Below are positions 51,119-59,252 of a stretch of DNA of 64,000 nt, in pieces. The stretch's first letter is position 1. Each line of letters starts with the position of its first letter. Source of the stretch: Pseudothauera hydrothermalis (lineage in GTDB: Bacteria; Pseudomonadota; Gammaproteobacteria; Burkholderiales; Rhodocyclaceae); assembly GCF_003345255.1 (NCBI RefSeq), contig NZ_CP029331.1, positions 682,001 to 746,000 on the forward strand. Direction: 5' to 3'. The notes under the pieces are model-generated. The model was given only the letters and a program-made list of their open reading frames with translations. It was not told the origin of the DNA and did not search any database. Both the position numbers and the translations under genes were made by a program.

Positions 51119-51880
51119 ATGTCCAAGGTATATCTGATCGGCGCCGGACCGGGCGCCGCGGACCTGCTCACCCTGCGCGCGGCCAGGGTGCTCACCGAAC
51201 AGGCGGAGATCGTGCTGGCCGACGACTTGGTGTCGGACGAAGTCCTTGCCTTGGTTCGCCCCGCAGCGCGTGTGCTGAAGGTGGGCAAGCGCGGCGGGCG
51301 GGCCTCCACCCCACAGGACTTCATCCACCGCCTGATGGTGCGCTACGCGCGGCGTGGCCACACCGTAGTGCGTCTGAAGGGTGGCGACCCCTATGTGTTC
51401 GGCCGCGGCGGTGAAGAAATCGAGGCGCTGGCCGCGGCCGGCGTGGAGGCCGAAGTGGTGCCGGGGCTCACCGCCGGTATTGCGGTGCCGGCCGCAGCGG
51501 GTATTCCGGTCACCCATCGCGCCTACACCCATGGCGTGACCTTGGTCACCGGCACCGCCGGGGAAGGTTGCGGCGAACCCAACTGGAGCGCACTCGCCCA
51601 CTCCGGCACGACCTTGGTGATCTACATGGGCCTCACCCGCCTGCTCAACATCGTCGCCCGCCTGATCGCCGCCGGCCTGCCGCCCGACACCCCGGCCGCG
51701 GCGATCGCCTCCGGCACGCTGGCTGCGCAACGCCAGGTCAAGGCGCGGCTTGCCGATTTGCCGGCACGCGTCATGGCGGATGGCCTAGCTTCGCCCGCGA
51801 TCATCGTGGTCGGTGAGGTGGCCGCCTTCGCCCGCTGTGGGGCGCTCGATTTGCCGGCTGGCCGCGTGCTGGCCGCTTGA
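51119..51880 (+). CDS. cobA: Uroporphyrinogen-III C-methyltransferase (siroheme pathway)
   Basis: Encodes 253 residues. This SUMT family enzyme adds two methyl groups from SAM to uroporphyrinogen III to give precorrin-2. Motifs are VYLIGAGPGAADLLTLRAAR, VRLKGGDPYVFGRGGEEIEA and VVPGLTAGIAVPAAAGIPVT. It has no CysG-type dehydrogenase or ferrochelatase domain, so the later siroheme steps must be encoded elsewhere. Its place directly before nirB implies supply of siroheme to the nitrite reductase. Confidence 0.95.
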   Translation: MSKVYLIGAGPGAADLLTLRAARVLTEQAEIVLADDLVSDEVLALVRPAARVLKVGKRGGRASTPQDFIHRLMVRYARRGHTVVRLKGGDPYVFGRGGEEIEALAAAGVEAEVVPGLTAGIAVPAAAGIPVTHRAYTHGVTLVTGTAGEGCGEPNWSALAHSGTTLVIYMGLTRLLNIVARLIAAGLPPDTPAAAIASGTLAAQRQVKARLADLPARVMADGLASPAIIVVGEVAAFARCGALDLPAGRVLAA

Positions 51881-51892
51881 AGGAGTCACATC

Positions 51893-54415
51893 ATGCTCAT
51901 GCGCAAACAGAAGCTCGTCATGGTCGGTAACGGCATGGCCGGGGTGAAAACCTTGGAGGAACTGCTCAAGCTCGCCCCGGAGCGTTACGACATCACCGTG
52001 TTCGGTGCTGAGCCGCACGGCAACTACAACCGCATCCTGCTCTCGCCGGTGCTGGCCGGCGAGATGACCCTATCCGAGATCATGCTCAACGATCTCGACT
52101 GGTACCGCGACAATCACATCACCCTGCACGCCGGACGCAAGGTGGTGGACATCGACCGCGGGCGGCGCATCGTGCGTGCGGATGATGGCACCGAGGCGCA
52201 CTACGACCGCCTGCTGCTGGCCACTGGCTCGCTACCGTTCATTCTGCCGGTGCCCGGCCGCGATCTGCCTGGAGTGATTGCTTACCGCACGATTGCCGAC
52301 ACCGAGGCGATGATCGCCGCCGCGGCCAGTCATCGCCACGCGGTGGTGATCGGTGCCGGCCTGCTCGGCCTGGAAGCGGCCAACGGCCTGGTGCTGCGCG
52401 GCATGGAAGTCACCGTGGTGCATCTGGGCGAGTGGATCATGGACCGCCAGCTCGACAAGCCCGCCGCCGACCTGCTGCAGGCAACGCTGGAAGCCAAGGG
52501 TATGAAGTTCCGCCTGAGGGCCAACACCGCCGAGCTGCTGCCGGTGGAAGGCGAGGGCGGCGCGGCGCGGGTGGGTGCGCTGCGGCTGAGCGATGGCAGC
52601 CTGATCCCCGCCGACCTGGTGGTGATGGCCGCCGGCATCCGCCCCAACACCCAGCTTGCCGAAGCGGCCAAGCTGTATTGCGAGCGCGGCATCGTGGTCA
52701 GCGACACCCTGCAGACGGTCACCGACCCGCGCATCTACGCGGTGGGCGAATGCGTGAACCACCGCGGCACCGCCTACGGCTTGGTCGCTCCGCTGTTCGA
52801 GCAAGCCAAAGTGTGCGCCAACCACCTGGCCGGCTACGGCATCGGGCGTTACCTCGGTTCGGTGACTTCCACCAAGCTCAAGGTTACCGGGGTGGATGTG
52901 TTCTCCGCGGGCGACTTTATTGGCGGCGAAGGCTGCGACGAGATCGTACTGCACGACCGCGCCGGCGGGGTGTACAAAAAGCTGGTGCTCAAAGACGACA
53001 AATTGGCCGGCGCGGTGATGGTGGGCGATACCGCCGACGGCGCGTGGTATTTCCAACTGATGCGCGAGGGCCGCAACGTGGCCGAAATGCGCGATCACCT
53101 GATGTTTGGTCAGAGTTTCGCGCAATCGCAACTGGGTGACACCGGCCACCAAGGCCAGAACCAGGCTGCGCTGCTGCCCGATACGGCGGAAATATGCGGC
53201 TGCAACGGGGTGTGCAAGGGCACCATCGTCAAGGCGATCCGAGAACACGGACTGTTTACGCTGGACGAGGTGAAAAAACACACCAAGGCGGCCAGTTCCT
53301 GCGGCGCTTGCACCGGCTTGGTCGAGCAGATTCTTTCTTCCACGCTGGGCGGCGCCTACCAGGCGGTGGACAAGCACGCCAAACCGGTGTGCGGCTGCAC
53401 CGAGCTGACTCACGCCCAAGTGCGTGCGGCGATCCGCGACCGTCACTTGACCTCGATCCCGCAAACCATGCAGGCGCTCGACTGGAAAACCCCGAACGGC
53501 TGCGCCACCTGCCGCCCGGCGCTGAATTACTACCTGATTTCCACCTGGCCGTTCGAAGCCCAGGACGACCCGCAAAGCCGCTTCATCAACGAGCGCGCGC
53601 ACGCCAATATCCAGAAAGACGGCACTTATTCAGTGGTGCCGCGCATGTGGGGTGGGCTGACCACCCCGTCCGAGTTGCGTGCCATCGCCGATGCGGCCGA
53701 AAAATACCAGGTGCGCACGGTAAAAATCACCGGCGGCCAACGCATCGATCTATTGGGGGTCAAGAAGGACGATCTGCCGGCGATCTGGGCGGATTTGAAC
53801 GCCGCAGGCCTGGTGTCCGGTCACGCCTACGGCAAGAGCCTGCGCACCGTGAAGACCTGCGTGGGCGCCGAGCACTGCCGCTTTGGCACCCAGTTGGCGA
53901 TGGACATGGGGGTGAAGCTGGAGAAGATGCTGTTTGGTATGTGGAGTCCGCACAAGGTCAAGCTCGCGGTCTCGGGCTGCCCACGCAACTGTGCCGAAGC
54001 AGGCATCAAGGATGTGGGCGTGATCGGCGTGGATTCCGGCTATGAAATCTATGTCGCCGGCAACGGCGGCATCAAGACCGAGGTGGCGCAGTTCCTTTGC
54101 AAAGCGGCCAATGATGAGGAGGTGATGGAAATCACCGGCGCCTTCTTGCAGCTCTACCGCGAGGAGGGCTTCTATCTGGAGCGCACCTGCCACTATGTGG
54201 CGCGTGTCGGCCTGGATCATGTGAAGAAGCGGGTGGTGCAGGACGCTGTCAGCCGCCGTGCGCTGTTCGAGCGCCTGCTCTACGCCTTGAAAGATGCCAC
54301 CGATCCGTGGGCCGAGCAGCAGGCCGCGCCGCTGGCGCGTCAGTACAAGACCATCGAATTGAAAATCGACAACCAAGGAGTGCGCCATGACCTGGCAGAA
54401 AGTTTGTCCGCTTGA
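51893..54415 (+). CDS. nirB: Nitrite reductase [NAD(P)H] large subunit
   Basis: Encodes 840 residues with AAGGAG upstream. It reduces nitrite to ammonium in the cytoplasm. N-terminal FAD domain (VMVGNGMAGVKTLEELLKLA), NAD(P)H domain (AVVIGAGLLGLEAANGL), a BFD-like [2Fe-2S] domain (CGCNGVCKGTIV and CGACTGLVEQIL, about residues 430-490) and the siroheme-[4Fe-4S] core with Cys pairs in TCVGAEHCRFGTQ and SGCPRNCAEAG. All expected cofactor cysteines are present. The last 29 bp overlap nirD. Confidence 0.97.
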   Translation: MLMRKQKLVMVGNGMAGVKTLEELLKLAPERYDITVFGAEPHGNYNRILLSPVLAGEMTLSEIMLNDLDWYRDNHITLHAGRKVVDIDRGRRIVRADDGTEAHYDRLLLATGSLPFILPVPGRDLPGVIAYRTIADTEAMIAAAASHRHAVVIGAGLLGLEAANGLVLRGMEVTVVHLGEWIMDRQLDKPAADLLQATLEAKGMKFRLRANTAELLPVEGEGGAARVGALRLSDGSLIPADLVVMAAGIRPNTQLAEAAKLYCERGIVVSDTLQTVTDPRIYAVGECVNHRGTAYGLVAPLFEQAKVCANHLAGYGIGRYLGSVTSTKLKVTGVDVFSAGDFIGGEGCDEIVLHDRAGGVYKKLVLKDDKLAGAVMVGDTADGAWYFQLMREGRNVAEMRDHLMFGQSFAQSQLGDTGHQGQNQAALLPDTAEICGCNGVCKGTIVKAIREHGLFTLDEVKKHTKAASSCGACTGLVEQILSSTLGGAYQAVDKHAKPVCGCTELTHAQVRAAIRDRHLTSIPQTMQALDWKTPNGCATCRPALNYYLISTWPFEAQDDPQSRFINERAHANIQKDGTYSVVPRMWGGLTTPSELRAIADAAEKYQVRTVKITGGQRIDLLGVKKDDLPAIWADLNAAGLVSGHAYGKSLRTVKTCVGAEHCRFGTQLAMDMGVKLEKMLFGMWSPHKVKLAVSGCPRNCAEAGIKDVGVIGVDSGYEIYVAGNGGIKTEVAQFLCKAANDEEVMEITGAFLQLYREEGFYLERTCHYVARVGLDHVKKRVVQDAVSRRALFERLLYALKDATDPWAEQQAAPLARQYKTIELKIDNQGVRHDLAESLSA

Positions 54416-54704
54416 CGACATCCCGCCGCTCGGCGCCCGTGTGGTGGCGCATCGTGACGGCGCCATTGCGGTGTTTCGCGCCGACGACGACACGGTATTC
54501 GCGCTACGTGACGCCTGTCCGCACAAGGGCGGTCCGCTGTCGCAGGGCATCGTGCACGGCCGTGGGGCGTCCGCCCGGGTGAGCTGCCCGCTGCACGGCT
54601 GGAATATCGAACTTCACACCGGCTGCGCCTGTGCGCCGGATGATGGGCGTGTCGAGCGTTTTGCCGCCAAGGTGGAAGATGGGGCGGTGTGGCTGGAGAT
54701 TTGA
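54387..54704 (+). CDS. nirD: Nitrite reductase small subunit NirD (Rieske type)
   Basis: Encodes 105 residues with AAGGAG inside the nirB 3' end. The Rieske-like fold keeps both ligand boxes, CPHKGG and CPLHGW, so it should bind a [2Fe-2S] cluster, whereas some NirD proteins have lost these residues. It would pass electrons to, or stabilise, NirB. The 29-bp overlap with nirB implies translational coupling. A 255-bp gap with nested inverted repeats separates it from nasA. Confidence 0.94.
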   Translation: MTWQKVCPLDDIPPLGARVVAHRDGAIAVFRADDDTVFALRDACPHKGGPLSQGIVHGRGASARVSCPLHGWNIELHTGCACAPDDGRVERFAAKVEDGAVWLEI

Positions 54705-54730
54705 GGGGGAGGGTCTGAGCGCGGGAGGCT

Positions 54731-54918
54731 GCGTGGCGGGGCGTCTGTCTGCCGGGCAGACGCTCGCGGCCTGCGGCTTCCCGCCGTCACGGGCACTGGC
54801 GGGGCGGCGATGCAAACTCGCTCGCGGCGTTCGCTCAGACATGCATTGCCTTGTTTTCCCGCCAGCACCGGGAACGGCGGCGCTCACGACAGCCTGGCAG
54901 ACAGGCACCCGCCACGCC
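54731..54918. repeat. Nested imperfect inverted repeat (REP/BIME-like) between nirD and nasA
   Basis: The 54705-54959 gap has no gene. Outer arms 54731-54753 and 54896-54918 are near-perfect reverse complements (GCGTGGCGGG and CTGTCTGCC blocks match). Inner arms near 54776-54803 and 54858-54880 match at about 18 of 23 positions (CCCGCCAG..ACGGCGG). A small hairpin GCGTCTG/CAGACGC (54741-54763) sits in the left arm. The centre includes a CTCGCTCGCGGCGTTCGCTC segment. The structure resembles two REP units head to head. Confidence 0.65.
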
Positions 54919-54959
54919 TCGACGGCCATGCCTGCCGAACGCCCTAAGGGAAGTGAACA

Positions 54960-57737
54960 ATGGAGTCGAACATGAACCTGGCCGACATCGACCCCGTCTC
55001 GGGGCAGGAAGTGCGCACCGTGTGTTGCTACTGTGGCACCGGCTGCGGCGTGATCGCCGAGCACGACGGCCGGCGCATCACCGGGGTGCGCGGTGACCCG
55101 GCGCATCCGGCCAATCAGGGGCGTTTGTGCGCCAAGGGTGCAACCTTGCATCAGGCCGCTGCGCCAGGCGGACGGGCGCTGTTTCCGGAACTGCGCAGCG
55201 CGCGCCATGCGCCGCGCAGGCGCGTGGGCTGGGACAGCGCGCTGGACAGTGCCGCCGAGCGCTTTGCCGCCATCATCCGCGAGCACGGCCCGGATGCGGT
55301 AGCCTTCTACCTCTCCGGCCAGTTGCTTACCGAGGACTACTACGTCTTCAACAAACTCGCACGTGCCCTGGTCGGTACCCACAACATCGATTCCAACTCC
55401 CGCCTATGCATGTCCAGCGCGGTGGCCGGCTACAAGGGCACGCTGGGCGCAGACAGCGTGCCCGCCTGCTACGAGGACATCGACTACGCCTCGCATCTGT
55501 TGATCGCCGGCGCCAACCCGGCCTGGGCGCACCCGATCGTGTTCCGCCGCATCGAGGCGGCCAAGCGCACCAACCCGGACCTGTCGATCACCGTGGTGGA
55601 CCCGCGCCGCACCGAAACCGCGGAGTTCGCCGACCTGCACCTGCAGATCGCCCCGGGCAGCGATGTGCTGCTCTACAACGCCATGCTGCACGTGCTGCTG
55701 TGGGAAGACTTGGTGGACCGCGACTTCATCCGCGACCACACCAGTGGTTTCGACGCCTTGCGCGCGCAACTGGCCGAATGTTCGCCCGGTGCGGTGGCCG
55801 CCGCCTGCGGGGTGCCCGCCGAACGCATCGTCGAGGCCGCGCGCCGCTTCGGTAGTGCGCGCGCGGCTCTTTCGCTATGGTGCCAGGGCCTCAATCAGTC
55901 GCATCACGGTACCGCCAGCAGCATCGCGCTGATTCACCTGCATCTGGCCACCCGGCAGATTGGTCGCCCCGGCGCCGGACCGTTTTCGCTCACCGGTCAG
56001 CCCAACGCGATGGGCGGACGCGAGGTCGGCGCAATGGCTACCCTCTTGCCCGGCCATCGCGATCCGGCCAACGCCGCCGAGTGCGCCGAGCTGGCCGCGT
56101 TGTGGGGGGTGCCGGCGCTGCCCGCAACGCCTGGACTCACCGCGGTGCAGCTATTCGAGGCGCTCGCCGCAGGCAAGGTCAAGGCGGTGTGGATCGCCTG
56201 CACCAACCCGGCGCATTCTCTGCCTGACCAAATCAGGGTGCGCGCTGCGCTGGAAAAGGCCGAGTTCGTCGTCTTACAGGAAGCCTTTGCCGATACCGAA
56301 ACCGCGCCCTACGCCGATCTGCTGCTGCCTGCGGCAAGTTGGGGCGAGAAATCCGGCACCGTGACCAATTCCGAGCGCTGCGTCAGCCGGGTACGCGCGG
56401 CAGTGCCTGCGCCGGGCGAGGCGCGAGCAGACTGGAGCATTGCCGCCGATTTCGCACGCCGTCTCGCTCAGCGCCTGGGGCGCAGCGCGGACGGTTTCGT
56501 CTGGGCCGACGAGGCCGCGGTGTTTGCCGAATATGTTGCCCTGACCGCAGGGCGCGACTGTGATATGAGCGGACTGTCGCACGCCTTGCTCGATGCCCGC
56601 GGACCGCAGCAGTGGCCTTTTCCGCAGGGCGCGGAGCACGGGTGTGCGCGCTTATTCACCGATCACCGCTTTGCCACCGCGGACGGCCGGGCGCGTTTCA
56701 ACCCGGCCGGCTTCCCAGAGCGCCACGCACTGTTGCCCGAACCGGTCGATGCGCGTTATCCCTTCGTGCTGCTCAGCGGTCGCTTGCGCGATCAGTGGCA
56801 CGGCATGAGCCGCACCGGCAAAGTGGCGAGGCTATGGGGCCATACCCCGCGTGCCGAGGTCGCCCTCAATCCGGTCGATATCAGCCGGCGGGGCTTGCGC
56901 GCCGGCCAATTGGTGCGCGTGACCGGCCGGCGCGGCGCAGTGGTGCTGCCACTGGCTGCCGATGCCACGCTGGCACTGGGTCAGGCCTGGATTCCGATGC
57001 ACTGGGGGGCGGCCACGCTGGCTCAGCCGGGCGCCAATAGCCTGACTTCACCGGTCACCGATCCGATCTCTAGGCAGCCTGCGCTCAAGCAGGCGGCGGT
57101 CGCCATCGCCCCGGTCGAGCTGCCTTGGCGCGCGGCCTGGGCGGTAGCCACCGACAGCGCCGCCGACGCGGCGGCGCGGATGGCAGCACTACAGCCGGTG
57201 CTGGCGCGCTTTGCCTATGCGGCGCAATCCCTGATGGGGCGCACCCGGCAAGTGCTGATGCTGCAGGTGGCCGATGTGGCAGCGCCCGAGGAGGCCCTGC
57301 TGCACACCATTGATACGGTGTTCGAATGCACCGCCCAGCAGGCGCTCCTGACCTATCTCGATGCAGCGCGTGGCATCGGCAAACGCGCGCGTGCGCAGCA
57401 TGGCCGCTTGGCGGCTATCCGCTTGGTCGGCGAGGCCGCGGCGGCCGACTGGCTGGCGGTTGCAATCGCGGCCGGCGAGCCGCTCGACGCGTTGCGCAAC
57501 TGGCTGTTTGCGCCGCTTGCCAACGCGCCGCAAGGCAAGCTCGCCGCCAGCCGCGTGGTGTGCAATTGTCACGGCGTAAGCGAAGCGCAGATCCGCGAAG
57601 CGGTAGCCGCGGGCGCCGATTTGGCGCTGCTGCAAACCACCCTCCAATGCGGTACCGCCTGTGGTGCCTGTCTGCCCGCGTTGCGTAGGCTGGTGGCGGC
57701 CGGCGCGCAGGCCGATACGGCCGCTTCGCTGTCTTGA
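54960..57737 (+). CDS. nasA: Assimilatory nitrate reductase catalytic subunit
   Basis: Encodes 925 residues with AAGGGAAG upstream. A bis-molybdopterin-guanine-dinucleotide oxidoreductase that reduces nitrate to nitrite. The N-terminal [4Fe-4S] cluster is bound by C22, C25, C29 and C57 (CCYCGTGCG, GRLCAKG). Molybdopterin-domain blocks include SNSRLCMSSAVAGYKGTLGA, GANPAWAHPIVFRRI, FSLTGQPNAMGGREVGAMAT and the C-terminal cofactor cap. A C-terminal BFD-like [2Fe-2S] domain (CNCHGVSEAQIREA and CGTACGACLPALRR, ~860-910) is fused, as in NasA of Klebsiella. No signal peptide, hence cytoplasmic. No separate NasC electron-transfer gene is in the window. Confidence 0.96.
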   Translation: MESNMNLADIDPVSGQEVRTVCCYCGTGCGVIAEHDGRRITGVRGDPAHPANQGRLCAKGATLHQAAAPGGRALFPELRSARHAPRRRVGWDSALDSAAERFAAIIREHGPDAVAFYLSGQLLTEDYYVFNKLARALVGTHNIDSNSRLCMSSAVAGYKGTLGADSVPACYEDIDYASHLLIAGANPAWAHPIVFRRIEAAKRTNPDLSITVVDPRRTETAEFADLHLQIAPGSDVLLYNAMLHVLLWEDLVDRDFIRDHTSGFDALRAQLAECSPGAVAAACGVPAERIVEAARRFGSARAALSLWCQGLNQSHHGTASSIALIHLHLATRQIGRPGAGPFSLTGQPNAMGGREVGAMATLLPGHRDPANAAECAELAALWGVPALPATPGLTAVQLFEALAAGKVKAVWIACTNPAHSLPDQIRVRAALEKAEFVVLQEAFADTETAPYADLLLPAASWGEKSGTVTNSERCVSRVRAAVPAPGEARADWSIAADFARRLAQRLGRSADGFVWADEAAVFAEYVALTAGRDCDMSGLSHALLDARGPQQWPFPQGAEHGCARLFTDHRFATADGRARFNPAGFPERHALLPEPVDARYPFVLLSGRLRDQWHGMSRTGKVARLWGHTPRAEVALNPVDISRRGLRAGQLVRVTGRRGAVVLPLAADATLALGQAWIPMHWGAATLAQPGANSLTSPVTDPISRQPALKQAAVAIAPVELPWRAAWAVATDSAADAAARMAALQPVLARFAYAAQSLMGRTRQVLMLQVADVAAPEEALLHTIDTVFECTAQQALLTYLDAARGIGKRARAQHGRLAAIRLVGEAAAADWLAVAIAAGEPLDALRNWLFAPLANAPQGKLAASRVVCNCHGVSEAQIREAVAAGADLALLQTTLQCGTACGACLPALRRLVAAGAQADTAASLS

Positions 57738-57743
57738 ATCGGC

Positions 57744-58652
57744 TCAGAGATCATGGGCGAGCAGCGCGCCCGCGGCACGGCTGATTTCGCGTATCGCCGG
57801 GTGCTTGAGCAGCCGTTCGGTGCTGATCAGGTAAATGTCCTGGGTCACCTCATCCAGCTCGCCCAGCGCGACGACGCCGTATTGGCGTTCGATCTGTGCG
57901 GCAATTGCACCGGGGGCGACGAACAGCCCTTCGCCCGACTGGCCCAGCGCCTTGAGTAGCGCCATATCGTCACACTCGGCGACGACGTGGGGGTGCAGAT
58001 CGTGTTCGTCCAGCCACTGTTGCAGCGCCGGGCGGTAAGCGACGTCGTCGCCAGGCATCAGAAACGGCGCCTCGTCGATGAGGGTCGGAAAGGCCCGCGG
58101 CAGACGTTCGAGCAAAGCGGGTGCGGCAAACACCTTCAGCGGGCTGCGCCCGAGTAGATGGCTGAACGCGCGTACGCTCATTCCGGGCGGCATCGGCCGA
58201 TCGGCCAGTACAGCGTTTAAGCGATGCATGCCCAGTTCGCCGATCAACTGTGGCAGACGGCCTTCGGTGCAGCTCAGGCGCACCGGCGGATCCATCCTGA
58301 GCATGGTGCGCAGCAAGCCGGCGGCAATGCTTTTGGGCAGGGAATCGGCAACGCCGATGGCGATGCGCATACGCGCATGCAGCCCGCTGTCGCGCACCGC
58401 GGCCAGGGCTTGGTCGCCCAGCGCAAAAATGCGGTCCGCGAAATCGAGCAGGCAGCGCCCGGCATCGGTGAGAGTGCGCTGGCGCCCCTGACGCTGGAAC
58501 AGCGTGACGCCCAGGCTGTGCTCAAACTGCGTGAGCTGGCCGCTTATCGCATGCGGCGTGAGGTGGAGCTTTGCGCTGGCAGCGGCGATGCTGCCGCAGC
58601 GTGCAACCATCCAAAAGTAGCGCAGGTGCTTGTAGTTGAGCAGGCGCGACAT
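57744..58652 (-). CDS. LysR-family regulator, NhaR-like (copy 2)
   Basis: Encodes 302 residues. The N-terminal helix-turn-helix is LNYKHLRYFWMVARCGSIAA with HLTPHAISGQLTQFEHSLGV. The effector domain begins RIAIGVADSLPKSIAAGLL. It shares with copy 1 (19936-20811) the LADxPxPPxMxVRxxSHxL and KHPAIREISRAA-type blocks, so the two are paralogues. It converges on nasA with a 6-bp gap and is divergent from the TerB-like gene across 124 AT-rich bp. A role in nitrate assimilation is possible by location only. Confidence 0.88.
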   Translation of the reverse strand: MSRLLNYKHLRYFWMVARCGSIAAASAKLHLTPHAISGQLTQFEHSLGVTLFQRQGRQRTLTDAGRCLLDFADRIFALGDQALAAVRDSGLHARMRIAIGVADSLPKSIAAGLLRTMLRMDPPVRLSCTEGRLPQLIGELGMHRLNAVLADRPMPPGMSVRAFSHLLGRSPLKVFAAPALLERLPRAFPTLIDEAPFLMPGDDVAYRPALQQWLDEHDLHPHVVAECDDMALLKALGQSGEGLFVAPGAIAAQIERQYGVVALGELDEVTQDIYLISTERLLKHPAIREISRAAGALLAHDL

Positions 58653-58776
58653 GGCTATTAGTCGAAAAAATCGATGAATTGAAAAATTAAAAACGATCTA
58701 CTCGATGAAACACAAGTACCTGACGAGTGCCCAAGGCAGTACAAACTTTCACCACACTGCTTTGGAGGCGTGCACC

Positions 58777-59235
58777 ATGCGTTCTTATGCCAACGACCCT
58801 GCCCGCGCGGCAGCCCGTGTCATCGCTTTGGCCATGCTGGCCGACGGTGCGCCGGATCGCGCCGAGATCGATCTGATACAGCGTCGCGGCGCGGCGGCGC
58901 GCCTGGGGGTCGATGCCAAACTTTTCGACGAGGTCATGCAGGCGCTGTGCGAGGACCTGGCGCAAAGCGTGGCATGGTTCGATGGGGTGCGTAGCGAATT
59001 TTCCGATGAATTGATCGACGCACTGATCGACGAGGCGGGCGACAAGCCACATGAACTTTTGGGCGTGTTGCTGCGTCTGGTGGCCGCAGATGGTCGCATC
59101 AGCGAGGGCGAAGAACGCCTGTTGCTGCGGGCGCAGCGGAAGTGGGCACGCGCAATGTCGTGGCCAGTGCGTCTGCGCCCGCGGGCGGACAACACACGGC
59201 CTGGCGCGTTGTTCTCGTGCGCGCAAACGGGGTGA
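58777..59235 (+). CDS. TerB-like (tellurite-resistance fold) protein
   Basis: Encodes 152 residues from MRSYANDPARAAARVIALAM, with GGAGG upstream; an earlier in-frame ATG at 58705 has no ribosome site. The helical core (~residues 8-120) resembles TerB-domain proteins: LAMLADGAPDRAEIDLIQRR, VAADGRISEGEERLLLRAQR with two acidic clusters that bind metal in TerB. After residue ~125 the sequence becomes Arg/Pro-rich (WPVRLRPRADNTRPG) and unlike the family, so the end may be frameshifted or lineage-specific. Function unknown. No other ter gene is nearby. Confidence 0.7.
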   Translation: MRSYANDPARAAARVIALAMLADGAPDRAEIDLIQRRGAAARLGVDAKLFDEVMQALCEDLAQSVAWFDGVRSEFSDELIDALIDEAGDKPHELLGVLLRLVAADGRISEGEERLLLRAQRKWARAMSWPVRLRPRADNTRPGALFSCAQTG

Positions 59236-59252
59236 AGGCGCAGAGCGCGATC

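Noticed and set aside
50276-53602. Antisense frames of 484 and 456 codons opposite nrtD-cobA and nirB
   Set aside because: Both mirror well-supported genes and have no recognisable domain or start signal.
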